Shown here piece after piece: positions 62,940-64,000 of a stretch of 64,000 nucleotides of DNA. The stretch lies in NCBI GenBank assembly GCA_009746045.1, contig RPFO01000102.1, forward strand, positions 690,322-754,321. Reading direction: 5' to 3'. The notes under the pieces were generated by a model, which saw nothing but the letters and a program-made list of their open reading frames with translations, made no database searches and was not told the origin of the DNA. The DNA is from Mesostigma viride. Its lineage: Eukaryota; Streptophyta; Mesostigmatophyceae; Mesostigmatales; Mesostigmataceae. The stretch's first letter is position 1; each line of letters opens with the position of its first letter. The position numbers and the translations under genes were made by a program.

Positions 62940-64000
62940 TCATGCAGTGCGTGCCTCGAGGGCGGCCCGCAGAGCATCGATGACAAACGCGGGGTCGCCA
63001 ACCGGAATGCCGAGGACATCCAACCCATGGAGGCGCTCGTCCCGGCCCAAGAGCTGGGGCGGAAAGCCGGAGCAATCACCTTGGGGCGAGTACACCGCGC
63101 ACTTGGCCAGGGTCAACTGGAGGTTGATGTCGGCCACCGCGGTCTGCAGTGCCAGCAGAGCCGCGGTGGTGTCCGGCACAGGGCCCAGAAGGTAGATATC
63201 ATCCAAGTAGGCCTGAATAGCGACCGCCGGGTGGGCAGCATGGACCGCTTGGAGGCAACCCTGGAGGGGGGCGGCAAAGTACAGGGGTCCCAGGGGGTCC
63301 CCTTGCTGGGTGCCCGACCGCGACAGCAGGCCGCCGCGAGTGCCGTCCTCCATGATGTGAACCAGTTGGCCGGGCTGGCCGTAGCACACGGCTGTCCAAG
63401 CGTACAAGTCCTCGAAGGACTCCATGACGGCCGCAAACATGCTGGCGCGGGACAGACTGTTGAACGCGTTGTGGCAGTCGACCTTGACGACAGCGTGGGT
63501 GGGGTGGGCCTCGAGGTAGGCCTGCACCGAATGGATGAGGATATCCGCCCCGCCTGGAGTCGTCACCCCCAGCTGGGCCGCCACCGAGGTCTCACCCGCT
63601 GCGAGGGGCGGGCAGAAAAAGGCACGGAGCTCGGGCGCCTTTTGGCGGCAGATCACTTTGCCCACGAGCTTGCGGAGCACCTCACCGCAGGCGATCGGGC
63701 GCACCTTGCCCTCGGGGGGGGGCAAGACACCCTTGAGCAGAGCGAGGAGGCGAGCGCCCGCTAACCACTCGCGCGCAGCGGGAGGAACGCGACCAGCCGC
63801 CAGGTCAATGAGGGTGTCAAAGAGAATGTCCTCGCCCCCATGCCCCACCAGGACCTCCAAGTGCTCGTAGCGCCAGCCCGACGGCCCGGTAGAGGAAGCC
63901 CGCGGGACCGCACGCATCACCTCCAGGAAGCAGTCGCGGTCCAGCCGGAGGGGGGCCGGCAGGGGGTCCGGCACGGGCAGCTGGAATCCGGGCTCCGCAG
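62940..64000 (-). CDS. LINE copy 2 reverse transcriptase (partial at window edge)
   Basis: RT of a non-LTR element. Motifs on the minus strand: STGPSGWRYEHL, GKVRPIACGEVLRKLVGKVI, VVKVDCHNAFNSLSR (first catalytic Asp), SGTQQGDPLGPLYFA, AYLDDIYLLG (catalytic YLDD) and LGIPVGDP (thumb). The N-terminus lies beyond the window. The frame stops at 62940 because of a four-base insertion absent from copy a. Confidence 0.92.
   Translation of the reverse strand, partial: AEPGFQLPVPDPLPAPLRLDRDCFLEVMRAVPRASSTGPSGWRYEHLEVLVGHGGEDILFDTLIDLAAGRVPPAAREWLAGARLLALLKGVLPPPEGKVRPIACGEVLRKLVGKVICRQKAPELRAFFCPPLAAGETSVAAQLGVTTPGGADILIHSVQAYLEAHPTHAVVKVDCHNAFNSLSRASMFAAVMESFEDLYAWTAVCYGQPGQLVHIMEDGTRGGLLSRSGTQQGDPLGPLYFAAPLQGCLQAVHAAHPAVAIQAYLDDIYLLGPVPDTTAALLALQTAVADINLQLTLAKCAVYSPQGDCSGFPPQLLGRDERLHGLDVLGIPVGDPAFVIDALRAALEARTA

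Larger units (their letters stand above)
61412..64000 (-). mobile_element. LINE copy 2 (RLE type), runs off the window edge
   Basis: Minus-strand non-LTR element whose 3' end (ttatatttttaa on the minus strand) lies at 61412-61425 beside a TATATATA stretch. It covers RT, zinc finger and restriction-like endonuclease, and matches copies a and b at 27919-40202. It has four-base insertions relative to copy a near 62125, 62788 and 62940 and a one-base difference in a G-run near 61936, so its frame is broken. Confidence 0.9.

Noticed and set aside
62212-63195. 327-codon plus-strand ORF
   Set aside because: Antisense shadow of the LINE RT/linker region on the minus strand.

Overview
The window is nuclear DNA from a eukaryote, most likely a chlorophyte green alga. 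Support for this: one intron-rich gene with GT-AG introns full of minisatellites, TGTAA-type poly(A) signals after its stop codon, and a dense mix of chromovirus, Copia-like and non-LTR retrotransposons. The species is not identified, and the algal assignment is an inference.

Layout. 1-4.1 kb: decayed copies of a LINE-like family with a 3' hairpin and AATT-type tails. 4.1-19.9 kb, minus strand: one host gene for condensin complex subunit 3 (CAP-G type). I reconstruct 14 exons that join in phase to about 1,371 codons; its introns hold at least ten tandem repeats, including a 70-unit GAA tract. 20.2-20.5 kb: a short TA-flanked MITE upstream of that gene. 21.5-45.7 kb, minus strand: a Ty3/Gypsy chromovirus with 5-bp target duplications (CATGA). 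It carries an extra ORF upstream of gag that resembles the RNase H1 N-terminal (viroplasmin-like) hybrid-binding domain, and a third long ORF after the chromodomain integrase. Its RT is split by two successive 5'-truncated LINE insertions. The larger LINE is split by a Copia-like element, whose left LTR is split by a DNA transposon. Its protease is split by a 1,035-bp palindromic element. 47.0-55.9 kb, plus strand: a second Copia-like element with LTRs that look identical, carrying another copy of the palindromic element inside gag. 56-61.4 kb: more LINE 3' ends and an imperfect tandem duplication. 61.4-64.0 kb, minus strand: a second LINE with restriction-like endonuclease, running off the window edge.

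Main points of interest. (1) Both Copia-like elements have the domain order gag-integrase-protease-like-RT-RNase H, an RT catalytic motif HGDD, protease motifs DTQ/DTN in place of DTG, and LTR ends AGTT...AACT. (2) The twice-seen element P-S-P-S'-P is built of three 212-214-bp near-perfect palindromes and two inverted tRNA-half-containing spacers; it also has AGTT...AACT ends and 5-bp target duplications, and carries matches to divergent Pol III A/B boxes at its central palindrome. (3) The chromovirus carries accessory ORFs at both ends. (4) Several condensin introns contain decayed duplicates of neighbouring exon edges.

All domain calls are from motif reading by eye; no database search or folding was run.
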